Below are positions 14,353 to 22,937 of a stretch of DNA of 64,000 bases, one piece after another. Both the position numbers and the translations under genes were made by a program. Each line of letters opens with the position of its first letter. Position 1 is the stretch's first letter. Location of the stretch: positions 120,787-184,786 of the forward strand of contig NZ_PJME01000016.1 in NCBI RefSeq assembly GCF_002954775.1. Reading direction: 5' to 3'. The notes beneath the pieces were generated by a model that saw only the letters and a program-made list of their open reading frames with translations, made no database searches and was not told where the DNA came from. Source of the stretch: Streptomyces geranii (GTDB taxonomy: Bacteria; Actinomycetota; Actinomycetes; Streptomycetales; Streptomycetaceae).

Positions 14353-17300
14353 CCGCCCGATTCGTAGTACATGTGATGCGAGCCTCCTACTGGGGAATAT
14401 CGCTCAAACTCTGAGGTCATATCCCAGCCAAAGTTTACGCCTTCTCGGGTCGGGTCAACCTTCGGCTGCCCCGCATGGAAGTGGGAGAATGGCGCATTTG
14501 GATCATTCGTATGCTCTGCGATCAAGCGTGAGCCATTCCCCGTTTCAAATTGTTCGTAAGTACCGTGCGCACCCGGATTTGAATCAAATCTGTATCCAGG
14601 CATCCCTCGCCGGTTTACATCGTCGCCAACCGTCCATACTGCATCCGGAACCGCGTCAGAGGAGATTCCAGCTCGCGCATATGCCGCCGACTTCGCTTCA
14701 GAGCGTGTTGCAAAGGTTTGGTTATCTGGACCGCATCCATTGGAATTATGGACCAAGACCGGCGCAGCGCCCGCCAGCACGTAGTACGTGTGAAAGTTGC
14801 TGACGGTCAGATTGTGGACGGTCGCGGCCTGTGCCGTCCACAATCTGATGGCGGTGATCTGGACGTCGGTGCTGGCGCCAGTCTGGAGCCATTGGCCGGG
14901 CTGGAGGTCGGTGGCGTCGATCCATTCCCGGAGTTCGGGGACCCAGAAGGGGTGCCCGTCAGTCGCGGTGACCTCTGCGGTCTTCGAACCCTTCGTGCCA
15001 TCGGTGTCGATGGTGACGTCGACCAGGTGCTTGATGCCCTCGCCCTTGATCTCGGCGGTGACTGTCTCGGCCTTGGTCTCGCCCGTTTCCGGGTCGGTGG
15101 CCATGACCTCGTCGCCGACCTTGACATCCTTGATCGCCTTGGTGGAACCGTCGGCCATCACGACCCGGGTGTCAGGAGTGAAGCTGTTGGTTGCCTCTCC
15201 CCCGGTTGGGCAGCTGCCGCCCGACCCGGAGCCTCCGTCGGACCCGCCGCCCGAGTCGGAGTCGTCACGGCCGGAACCTCCGCGCGACCCACCCGACTTG
15301 GACTCCGCCTTGCCCCCGCCGTCCGACCCCTTGGACTGAGCAGTCTTCCGAGCCTGAACCTGCGGAGCGTTCCCCCGCGCACCCTTCGACCCCGTATGCG
15401 CCTTCTTCTTCGCAGCCTCCGCCGCAGCCTTCGCCGCCGCTCTCGCCTTCCGTTTCGCCTCCGCAGCCGCAGCCTCCGCCGCCTTCTTCGCCTTGATCAG
15501 CGCCGCCTTGGCCGCCTTCGCCGCCTTCAGGCCCGCCTCGGCGACCGCCTTCGCCACCCGCCAGGCCTTCACCGCGCTCAGCGTCGCCTCGAAGGCCTTC
15601 CACATCTTCTTGCCCTTGGAGAAGATGCTCGTCCACGGGATCGCGTCCATGAGGAGGCTGCCGCACGCCCACAGGTCGCCCTGCGAGAAGCAGCCGACGA
15701 TGTCGTCCCAGCCCACGAACTCCTTGAACACCGCCCAGCCGACCGACAGGATCACATCGCCGATCGACACCGACAGCGTCCGCTGGTACTCCGCGATCTT
15801 CGCGTCCAGCGCCGCCATCGACGCGTCGAAGCTCGATGCCGTCGAGGTGAGGCCGCTCGGGTCCGAGTGCGTCACCGGGTTGTTGTTCGCGTACGAGTAG
15901 CCGTTCGCCTGGAGCGGGTCGCTCTGGTCCAGGACCGGGTCCACCGAGATGAACCGCCCGGTGGCAGGGTCGTACTCCCTGGCCCCCAGGTGCACCAGGC
16001 CAGAACCCGCGTCGTCATCCCCCGTCGCGTACGCCGTGCGCGAGCGCGTCGCCACACTCGACGTGCGGTCCTCGCCCCACGGGTCCTTCTTCGTCACCCG
16101 TACCGACTGGTCGCCGTCCAACTGCACCTCGGCCAGCGGGGTGCCGTTGTGGTCGACCGCGTTCGCGAACACCTGCTCGGTCGCGCCGGACGTCGAGGAC
16201 GCCTCGCGGTAGCGCGTCACCACCGGGGCGCCGCCGTGACCGTAGGAACGCTCCGCCGCGCGCAGCTTGCCCGTCGGGGTCAGGGAGACCGTCGTGTCCG
16301 GGAGGTGCAGGACCGCACCCGCGGCCGAACGCTCCAGGACGCGGTTGCCCATCGCGTCGTACACGTACGTCGTCTTCGAGGCCGGCTTGAACACCTGGCC
16401 CGTCGCCGACGCCGAGCAGGTCGCCAGGACCAGGTCGACGCCGTTCGTGAGCGACGCGGCGTTCATGCACAGGCTCGTGCCCACGAGCTTGATCAGACCC
16501 GTGCCCAGGACCTCCCAGTGCTGGGCCGTCGTGGCCTTGTTGCACACCTGGATCTGCACCGCCGCGCCCGCCGCCGCGCTCGTCGGCTGGGCGCAGCGTC
16601 CGCCGACCACGAACTGGCCGATGGCCGCGCTCTCGACCGTGCCGTTGTTGTCGGTGTCCAGCGCGTCGAGGCGGAAGTTCTGCGCCTTCGTTCCGTTGCA
16701 CACGTACAGCTGGAGGGCCGTGCCCGCCGTCGTACCGGCGTCGGTCAGGTCCAGGCACATCTCCGACGCGCCCACCCACGCCCCGGAACCCTCCGGGCCG
16801 AAGCCCGTCACCGACTCCACCTGGCCGTCCCACGTCCAGGTCAGACCCTGGGACGTGTCACCGCCCGTGGTTCGGTTTGTCAGGTTGCCGGCGTCGTCGT
16901 ACGTCTGTGCGGAGAGGGTCTTGACCTCTGCCCCCGCCGCCGTCCTCGACTTCGTCGTGTACGAAGTCAGCGTGTGCGGCTGGTCGTTCTTGACCGCGGT
17001 GTCTTCGTTCTCGCCGTAGGCGTAGTCGGTGGTCACGTCGTTGTTCGTGGCCACCGTCCCGGACGTGACCGTCGGGTCCGCCTTGTGGACCGTCTTCGAC
17101 TTCCGGTTGCCCAGCACGTCGTACTCGTACGACTGCCAGTAACCGTCGTTGTTCGAGGAGACGTTGACCTTGCCGTCCGCGTACACCGGCTCGGCCGTGG
17201 TCTTGCCGGTGGCCGTGCAGGACCCGCCGCTCGGCGTCGTCCAGGCCGTCTTCAGCTGGCCGAGGGCGTCGTACGTGAAGCACTGGCGGTCGACGGCGTT

Positions 17301-20300
17301 CGTACCGACCCGGTCCGCGACCGACAGGATGTTGCCCGACGGGTCGTAGGAATAGGCGCGTTGGCTCACCTTGTGCTCGGACACCACGGACGTGTCCGTC
17401 GCCTTCTCCCTCACCAGCACGCTGGTGAGCAGTTCGCCCGTGGACTCGTTGAACGAGTTGTCCTGCCACAGGCGGTGGCCGATCTCGCCGACCGTGGAGC
17501 GCAGCACCTGGCCGTAGGGCGAGTAGTCGGTCTCCGTGACGTACCAGTCGTCGCCGGAGACCGTGACCGGGAGCCCGGCCTCGTTGTAGCGGGTGATGAC
17601 GGACTCGGCGGTCAGGCCGCCCACTTCGGGGGTGGTGTACTTCTCCAGCTGGCCGTCTTCGTTGTACGTGTAGTTGTAGGTGTAGTTGGTCTTGAAGCCG
17701 TCCGCCGTCGTCCCGGACGTCGTACCGTCCGGCATCGTCAGTGTCATCGACGTCGGCTGGTAGTCCGCCGTGTACCCGGCGATCGACGTCGTGTATCCCA
17801 CGCCGTCCGTGTAGCGCTTGGCCGAGGCGAGCTGGCCCTTGCCGCCGGGGGCGGAGTCGTACGCGTACGACTGGACCGCCCGCGAAGTCCCGCCTGCCGG
17901 TGTGTAGTTGACCTCCGACACCCGGAGGTAGCGCTCGTAGCTGTAGGCCAGCGTCCCGTCGAGGGCGTCGGTCGCGGAGGCCACGCGGCCCGCCGCGTCG
18001 TAGTCGGTGCTCGTGTCGCCGGCGTCCGGGTCGATGGTGCCGATCACCCGCCCGAGGGCGTCGTACGTCCACGTGCGGCTGTGGCCCACCTCGTCCGTGG
18101 ACGTGACCATGTCGCCGCGCAGGTCGTAGTCGTACGTCGTAGAGATCGCGCCGGCCTCGGTCAGCACCGTGTCGCTGTACGTGTCCTGCTGAACCGTTCG
18201 GCCGAGGGCGTCCGTCCATACCCGGGAGCCGGGCGTGCCCTTCGGCTGGCGCACGATCGTGTAGTCGAGGCCGTACTCGTAGCGGGTGGTGCGGTCCGTG
18301 CTGGGCACGGGTGTTGTGCCGTTGTAGTGCGTCGTGCCGTCCTGTGCGTACGAGTTGTGGTAAGGCGTGACCGTCAGTACGCGGCCCAGGCCGTCGTACG
18401 TGTAGTAAGTCGCGTTGGGAATAAGCGAGTCGGAGTCGGGGACGACCAGCTCGGTGCCGGGTTCCTCCGACATGTAGTAGGCGTTGTTGGTCCTGCTGAC
18501 CTGGCCGGAGGAGTTGTGGAAGGTGTCGGTGACCAGCCTGCCGCCGTCCACCGCCGGGGTCTGGGACTGGCGTTCGCGGCCCAGCCCGTCGTAGATCGCG
18601 GTGGAGGTCGTGTAGACGGCCTTGGTGCCGTCGGGCGCCGAGGTGGGGTTCCGCTCCAGTGACTCGGTGACGACGGACACCGGCTCGTTCACCGGGGTGT
18701 TGTACGTGTAACGCGCCGTGGGGTCGTCCGTCGCGGGCTGGGTGGGGTCCCAGGCGGCCGTCGTACGGCCCAGTGGGTCGTACTCGTACGACGAGGCACG
18801 GCCGTTGGGGTCGGTCGAGACCAGGGTCGCGCCGCGGCCGGGTTCCATCGTGGTGACCGAGGTCAGTCCGGTCTCCACGCTCTCCACGACATTCGTGCCC
18901 TGGACTGTCGTGATCTTGTAGACCTGGCCGGAGGACGGCTCGTAGGCCGTGGTGTTGGCCAGCCCGGTGGGGCCGGTGACCTTCGTGACCCGGCCGAAGC
19001 CGTCGTACGTCGTCCGCGATTCGGGGAAGGAGGAGTTCCAGCTGGTGCCCCCCTCCGCAGGCACCACCGTGCGGGTCGCCTGTCCCTTGGTGGGGGTGGC
19101 GGTCAGCGAGGTGGCGTCGTCGTAGAAGACGCGCGAGCCGGTGACCAGGGTGGAACCCGTCGCCGCCGACAGCGCGGTGGAGCAGGTCGACGTACCCGTC
19201 GTCGTGATCGTCTGGCTGACCAGGCCGATCAGGTAGACGCCGTCCACGGCGGTCGAGTCGTTGTGCACGTACGAAGTGCGGGTGCACGACTCGTCGTTGG
19301 GCTTCTCCTCGTCGCCGTACTCGCGGACCTCGGTAGGCAGACCGTACGTCGCGTCGTAGTCGGTCTCCGTCAGGACCGTGCGCAGTTGCTCGCTGTCGCC
19401 CGGGCGGGTGCCCGAGGACTTCGTCACCGTCTTGACCGAACCCAGCGTCACCCGCTCCGACACCACGTCCGGGCCGTCCGTGCGGTCACGGGTCGCCAAC
19501 CGCACTGGGGCGTCAGGGTAGTTGACCGTGCGGGATATCCAGCCTGATGTGGTGTCCGCGTTGTAGTCGGGGTAGGTCAGGGACTCGGCGACCATGCCCG
19601 CGTAGGCCTTGACGTCGGTCGCGATCTCCGCCCCGGTGACGTCCAGGACCTTGAAGTTCCGCTTGGTGCCGTCCGCGAGGACGTCGTCGCTCATGCCCCG
19701 GAGGTAGCGGGTGACCGACTTGGAGGCGACGCTGCCCACGGGGTTGCCCCGGTCGCCGGTGACCGTGATGGTGACCGGGTAGCCTCGCCAGTCGTCCCAC
19801 GTCCGGGTCTTCGGGCGGGAGAACTCCCCCTGGCTCTTGGCCCAGAGGGCGCCGACCGTCTTGTCCGACGTGTTCGTCTCGTACTCGTACGTCGTCGTCA
19901 CGTCGTTCACCGCGTCCGCCAGCTGCGCGTCCTCGGTGATCTCTCCCACCACGTACTTGTGGAACCAGGAGATGCGCTTGTCTGTCAGTTCACCGTCCGC
20001 GTGCCAGTAGGCCGGGTAGCAGCGCAGAGTGTTCTTGTCGAAGGGCTCCGTGGGGAGGTTCGTGCCGGTGGCACAACCGCCTTCGGGCGCCTTGTACTTG
20101 ACGCGGGTACTGCCGCCGTACTCGGAGACCACGGTCTGGATGCGCAACCGGCCGAACAGCGGGGCCGTGTCACCGGATCCCTGCTTGACACGGTTGGGCA
20201 GCGGGGAGTCGTTGTGGCCGAAGCGGACCGGGTTGAGGTGGCTGGTGTCGCCGTCCACGCCGTAACCGGTGCGGGTGATCGACTCCAGCCAGAGTGCGGT

Positions 20301-22589
20301 GTACTCACCTGTCAGGCCCCAGGGGAACGACTGGGCGAGGCTCCAGGAGTCCACCTTCGACAGCAGGGTTGTGCCGTACGTCGTGTCGTCGATGCCGCAG
20401 GCGTTCCGGGCACCCGAGTCGTCCGCCGAGTTGTACTCGGTCAGTCTCACGCCCTGTACGCGCTGGGCACACGCCGTGACCGTCGCCAGTCGCTTGCGCG
20501 ACCAGAAAGTCGGCGCGTACGTCGAGCACTTGGCCCCCGCCGCGCAGGCGAGGTCGGCGGGGGTGTCGTACCAGGGCCGGGTGCGGTCGGACTGCTTGGA
20601 GTCGAAGTTGTCGTCGCTGCAGTCCGGTGTGCCGGCACCGGCGTCCTTGAAGCAGCGCTGTTGGTCGGTGAAGTTCATCCGGCCCAGGGGCTCGGCGGTG
20701 AACAGGGTGTTCGCGCGCTGGCCGTAGTCGATGCGCGTGAGGTAGCCGGCCCGGTCGTAGGCGACCGCCTTGGAGACCTTGTTGTTCTTGGCGTAGGCGT
20801 TGGTCTCCTTGTCCCACCACAGGGACATGGCATTGCCGTTGAGGTCGACGACGTAGTCGAGTTGGAAGCGCCAGCCCTGGTCGCAGAAGGAGTCCTCGAA
20901 CTTGGCGGCGTGGCACGGGTCGGCGCTGTGGTTGCCCGCGACCGGCACGTTCAGGACGGACTTCGTCTCCTCCTTGCCGGAAGTCCAGCCCGGCAGACGG
21001 TTCAGGCCGAAGTAGTACTGGGTGCCGTCGCTGGTGGCGACCCGCCAGAACTCCCCGTTGTTGTCACCGTTGTTGGAGGCGGCGATGCCGGTAATACGGG
21101 TGTAGTCGGCCGAAGTCAGCAGCTCCACGCGGGTGTTGTCACCACGGGCGCTCATCCATTCGCCGGTGTCGTCGTCGAGCACCAGCTCGGTCGTCGTGCC
21201 GTTCAGGGTCAGGACCGCGTTGTTCGAGCCCCAGCACTGGTCGCCGGTGAAGTGGTCCTCGTTGTTCGCGTTCGCGGTGTCCGCCGCGCAGCCCACGAAC
21301 GTGCGCGTGATCGCGCCCGGGTTGTAGTCCCAGCCCTCGCCGATCCACGAGACCTGGTTGTTCGTGGCGGACGTACGGCCGTCCGAGGACTGCGAGTTGT
21401 AGCTCAGCGTCACGTTCGGGGAAGGGCCGGAGGGGACCTGCGGGCCCGCCATCGTGTACGCGTAGGTGAAGGCGCCGGAGGAGCCGCCCTGCGACCAGGC
21501 GCCCGCCGAGGCCAGCGGGGTGGCCGCGAAGTCGCCGCCCGCGCCCGCGCCGTACGAGGTGCCCATCACCACCGCGCCGCCGCCGGCGGAGGCGACCTGC
21601 CGGACGTTCCCCGCCCGGTTGTCGCCGCGCCACACCGCCGAGTCGACCGAACCCTCGTCGGTGCTCGCGGCCGCGGAAGCGCCCGTGGTGGCCGACACCG
21701 AGTTCAGGGTGGCCGTGTCCACGGTCAGGTTGAGGAACGTCTCCTGTACCTGCTCCTCGGTCTCGGCGCCCTCGGCGGGCTCGTCGGTCGCGGGGTCCTC
21801 TCCCGGGTCCGTCTCCGAGCCCGTGTCGTCGCCCGTCTCGCCGACCGGCACGGTCACCTCGTCGGCGGTGCGCTCGACCTCGGTGGTCAGCGGGGTGCCC
21901 GTCGAACACCCCTCCTCGTCGGGGGTGGTGAGGTAGCAGGCGGGCATCAGGGCGAAGGACAGCCGGTCCAGCCACTGCGCGCTGTACGTCTCGGCGAAAC
22001 GGGTCGCGTCGATCCGGACGACCGCGTCGCCGGTGGCCGTATCCGGCGGGTCGACCTCCAGCAGGAGCCCCTGCGCGCCTGCGGCCACCGCCTCGACCTC
22101 GGGCTTGACCTCGACGGTCCACTCGCCCTCAAGGGCGTCGGCCTCGGCGGCCGTGGCGTCCTCGGGCGCACCGACGCCGACGGTCACCGTGCCGTCGGTG
22201 GAGGCGGCGACCTCCTTGGTGGTGCCCGCGGCCAGACCGGTGACCGGCACATCGGTGCCGGTGGCGGCCGGCACCGGCACTACCGCCGCCGGGTCGTACG
22301 GCTCGGCAGGCTCCGTCGAGGGGACGCCGTCGAGTTTCTCGAGCTTGTCGCTCGCCGTCTCGTCGACGACGAGGACGTCCGTCTCCTGGAGGTCATCCAG
22401 CTCGACCTCGGTCGTACGGGGGTTGTTGTTGTCGGGGCCCAGGGCCACCGCGCCCGGCAGGACGGCGATGTTGAGGGCGAGGAAGACGGCGGCGACGACA
22501 CCGAGCCGCGCCCTTCGGCGCAGCGACCGCTCACGAGACGACCTGCGCGACAGAACGCCTCTGCCGCACCACGACGAACCCCCACCCAC
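14349..22589 (-). CDS. Giant secreted RHS/YD-repeat polymorphic toxin with Hint domain
   Basis: About 2746 aa. It begins with a basic signal region (RRSSRERSLRRRARLGVV followed by a hydrophobic core). An SpvB/Tc-B-like segment lies near residue 390 (VTLSYNSQSSDGRTS). Long RHS/YD repeats of the type YDALGRVIGTIDPDAG follow. A ricin-type beta-trefoil lectin insert covers about 1935-2070. The RHS core end motif is DPATGRFISVDP at 2207-2218, then a hydrophobic pretoxin and an Ala/Lys-rich segment. A Hint (intein-like) domain spans about 2469-2613 (TPDTRVVMADGS to VLVHN), and a 131-residue toxin tip follows. The tip has HFHAGQP and SHHMYY and no family that I recognise. Hint domains of this kind usually release the tip by self-cleavage. 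The GTG at 22589 follows GGGGAAGG; 22649 is an alternative. The tip DNA is less GC-rich than the body. Confidence 0.92.
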   Translation of the reverse strand: MGGGSSWCGRGVLSRRSSRERSLRRRARLGVVAAVFLALNIAVLPGAVALGPDNNNPRTTEVELDDLQETDVLVVDETASDKLEKLDGVPSTEPAEPYDPAAVVPVPAATGTDVPVTGLAAGTTKEVAASTDGTVTVGVGAPEDATAAEADALEGEWTVEVKPEVEAVAAGAQGLLLEVDPPDTATGDAVVRIDATRFAETYSAQWLDRLSFALMPACYLTTPDEEGCSTGTPLTTEVERTADEVTVPVGETGDDTGSETDPGEDPATDEPAEGAETEEQVQETFLNLTVDTATLNSVSATTGASAAASTDEGSVDSAVWRGDNRAGNVRQVASAGGGAVVMGTSYGAGAGGDFAATPLASAGAWSQGGSSGAFTYAYTMAGPQVPSGPSPNVTLSYNSQSSDGRTSATNNQVSWIGEGWDYNPGAITRTFVGCAADTANANNEDHFTGDQCWGSNNAVLTLNGTTTELVLDDDTGEWMSARGDNTRVELLTSADYTRITGIAASNNGDNNGEFWRVATSDGTQYYFGLNRLPGWTSGKEETKSVLNVPVAGNHSADPCHAAKFEDSFCDQGWRFQLDYVVDLNGNAMSLWWDKETNAYAKNNKVSKAVAYDRAGYLTRIDYGQRANTLFTAEPLGRMNFTDQQRCFKDAGAGTPDCSDDNFDSKQSDRTRPWYDTPADLACAAGAKCSTYAPTFWSRKRLATVTACAQRVQGVRLTEYNSADDSGARNACGIDDTTYGTTLLSKVDSWSLAQSFPWGLTGEYTALWLESITRTGYGVDGDTSHLNPVRFGHNDSPLPNRVKQGSGDTAPLFGRLRIQTVVSEYGGSTRVKYKAPEGGCATGTNLPTEPFDKNTLRCYPAYWHADGELTDKRISWFHKYVVGEITEDAQLADAVNDVTTTYEYETNTSDKTVGALWAKSQGEFSRPKTRTWDDWRGYPVTITVTGDRGNPVGSVASKSVTRYLRGMSDDVLADGTKRNFKVLDVTGAEIATDVKAYAGMVAESLTYPDYNADTTSGWISRTVNYPDAPVRLATRDRTDGPDVVSERVTLGSVKTVTKSSGTRPGDSEQLRTVLTETDYDATYGLPTEVREYGDEEKPNDESCTRTSYVHNDSTAVDGVYLIGLVSQTITTTGTSTCSTALSAATGSTLVTGSRVFYDDATSLTATPTKGQATRTVVPAEGGTSWNSSFPESRTTYDGFGRVTKVTGPTGLANTTAYEPSSGQVYKITTVQGTNVVESVETGLTSVTTMEPGRGATLVSTDPNGRASSYEYDPLGRTTAAWDPTQPATDDPTARYTYNTPVNEPVSVVTESLERNPTSAPDGTKAVYTTSTAIYDGLGRERQSQTPAVDGGRLVTDTFHNSSGQVSRTNNAYYMSEEPGTELVVPDSDSLIPNATYYTYDGLGRVLTVTPYHNSYAQDGTTHYNGTTPVPSTDRTTRYEYGLDYTIVRQPKGTPGSRVWTDALGRTVQQDTYSDTVLTEAGAISTTYDYDLRGDMVTSTDEVGHSRTWTYDALGRVIGTIDPDAGDTSTDYDAAGRVASATDALDGTLAYSYERYLRVSEVNYTPAGGTSRAVQSYAYDSAPGGKGQLASAKRYTDGVGYTTSIAGYTADYQPTSMTLTMPDGTTSGTTADGFKTNYTYNYTYNEDGQLEKYTTPEVGGLTAESVITRYNEAGLPVTVSGDDWYVTETDYSPYGQVLRSTVGEIGHRLWQDNSFNESTGELLTSVLVREKATDTSVVSEHKVSQRAYSYDPSGNILSVADRVGTNAVDRQCFTYDALGQLKTAWTTPSGGSCTATGKTTAEPVYADGKVNVSSNNDGYWQSYEYDVLGNRKSKTVHKADPTVTSGTVATNNDVTTDYAYGENEDTAVKNDQPHTLTSYTTKSRTAAGAEVKTLSAQTYDDAGNLTNRTTGGDTSQGLTWTWDGQVESVTGFGPEGSGAWVGASEMCLDLTDAGTTAGTALQLYVCNGTKAQNFRLDALDTDNNGTVESAAIGQFVVGGRCAQPTSAAAGAAVQIQVCNKATTAQHWEVLGTGLIKLVGTSLCMNAASLTNGVDLVLATCSASATGQVFKPASKTTYVYDAMGNRVLERSAAGAVLHLPDTTVSLTPTGKLRAAERSYGHGGAPVVTRYREASSTSGATEQVFANAVDHNGTPLAEVQLDGDQSVRVTKKDPWGEDRTSSVATRSRTAYATGDDDAGSGLVHLGAREYDPATGRFISVDPVLDQSDPLQANGYSYANNNPVTHSDPSGLTSTASSFDASMAALDAKIAEYQRTLSVSIGDVILSVGWAVFKEFVGWDDIVGCFSQGDLWACGSLLMDAIPWTSIFSKGKKMWKAFEATLSAVKAWRVAKAVAEAGLKAAKAAKAALIKAKKAAEAAAAEAKRKARAAAKAAAEAAKKKAHTGSKGARGNAPQVQARKTAQSKGSDGGGKAESKSGGSRGGSGRDDSDSGGGSDGGSGSGGSCPTGGEATNSFTPDTRVVMADGSTKAIKDVKVGDEVMATDPETGETKAETVTAEIKGEGIKHLVDVTIDTDGTKGSKTAEVTATDGHPFWVPELREWIDATDLQPGQWLQTGASTDVQITAIRLWTAQAATVHNLTVSNFHTYYVLAGAAPVLVHNSNGCGPDNQTFATRSEAKSAAYARAGISSDAVPDAVWTVGDDVNRRGMPGYRFDSNPGAHGTYEQFETGNGSRLIAEHTNDPNAPFSHFHAGQPKVDPTREGVNFGWDMTSEFERYSPVGGSHHMYYESGG

Positions 22590-22649
22590 GGCCAACCGAC
22601 CTTCCCCCGCTCGATCCACAACTGGCAGCAACGTTTCGGCCGTTGGCAC

Positions 22650-22937
22650 ACGGCGATCAACGATGAGGACGAACCTGCGGGTTTGTGAAGATCCACGTCA
22701 AGGCGAGATAAAGTTGTGTTAGCTATGTCACTTATCAAATCTGAACAAAGAACGGCAAAAAAACGTGTCCGGTCCGCGATCCCTGCGGTCCGCCACTTTT
22801 CCCTCTCCACAAGGGTGTTGATCCCGTAGCGGTCGGCTGCCCATACTCCAACCGCCCGAGCACAGCGCGTCGCGCGATCGCACGGTCTGTCACCGGACCC
22901 GCAGGGCAACCCCGAATCAGTGTTGGAGAAGGGCCCC
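22650..22937. promoter_or_regulatory. Divergent promoter region of the two surface-protein genes
   Basis: About 290 bp between the RHS gene and the divergent DNRLRE gene. Positions 22690-22775 are clearly AT-rich compared with the rest of the window. On the minus strand TTGTTC and TAGCTA are 17 bp apart, a possible but unconvincing promoter for the RHS gene. No clear palindrome or terminator is seen. Confidence 0.4.

Noticed and set aside
14718..18662. A 1314-codon open frame on the plus strand inside the RHS gene
   Set aside because: Its product is Arg/Val/Gly-rich without domains and lies antisense to clear RHS repeats; it is a by-product of high GC.
19959..22688. A 909-codon plus-strand frame opposite the RHS N-terminal half
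   Set aside because: Composition is typical of antisense frames (Gly/Arg/Val), while the minus strand shows signal peptide, SpvB-like and YD-repeat sequence.
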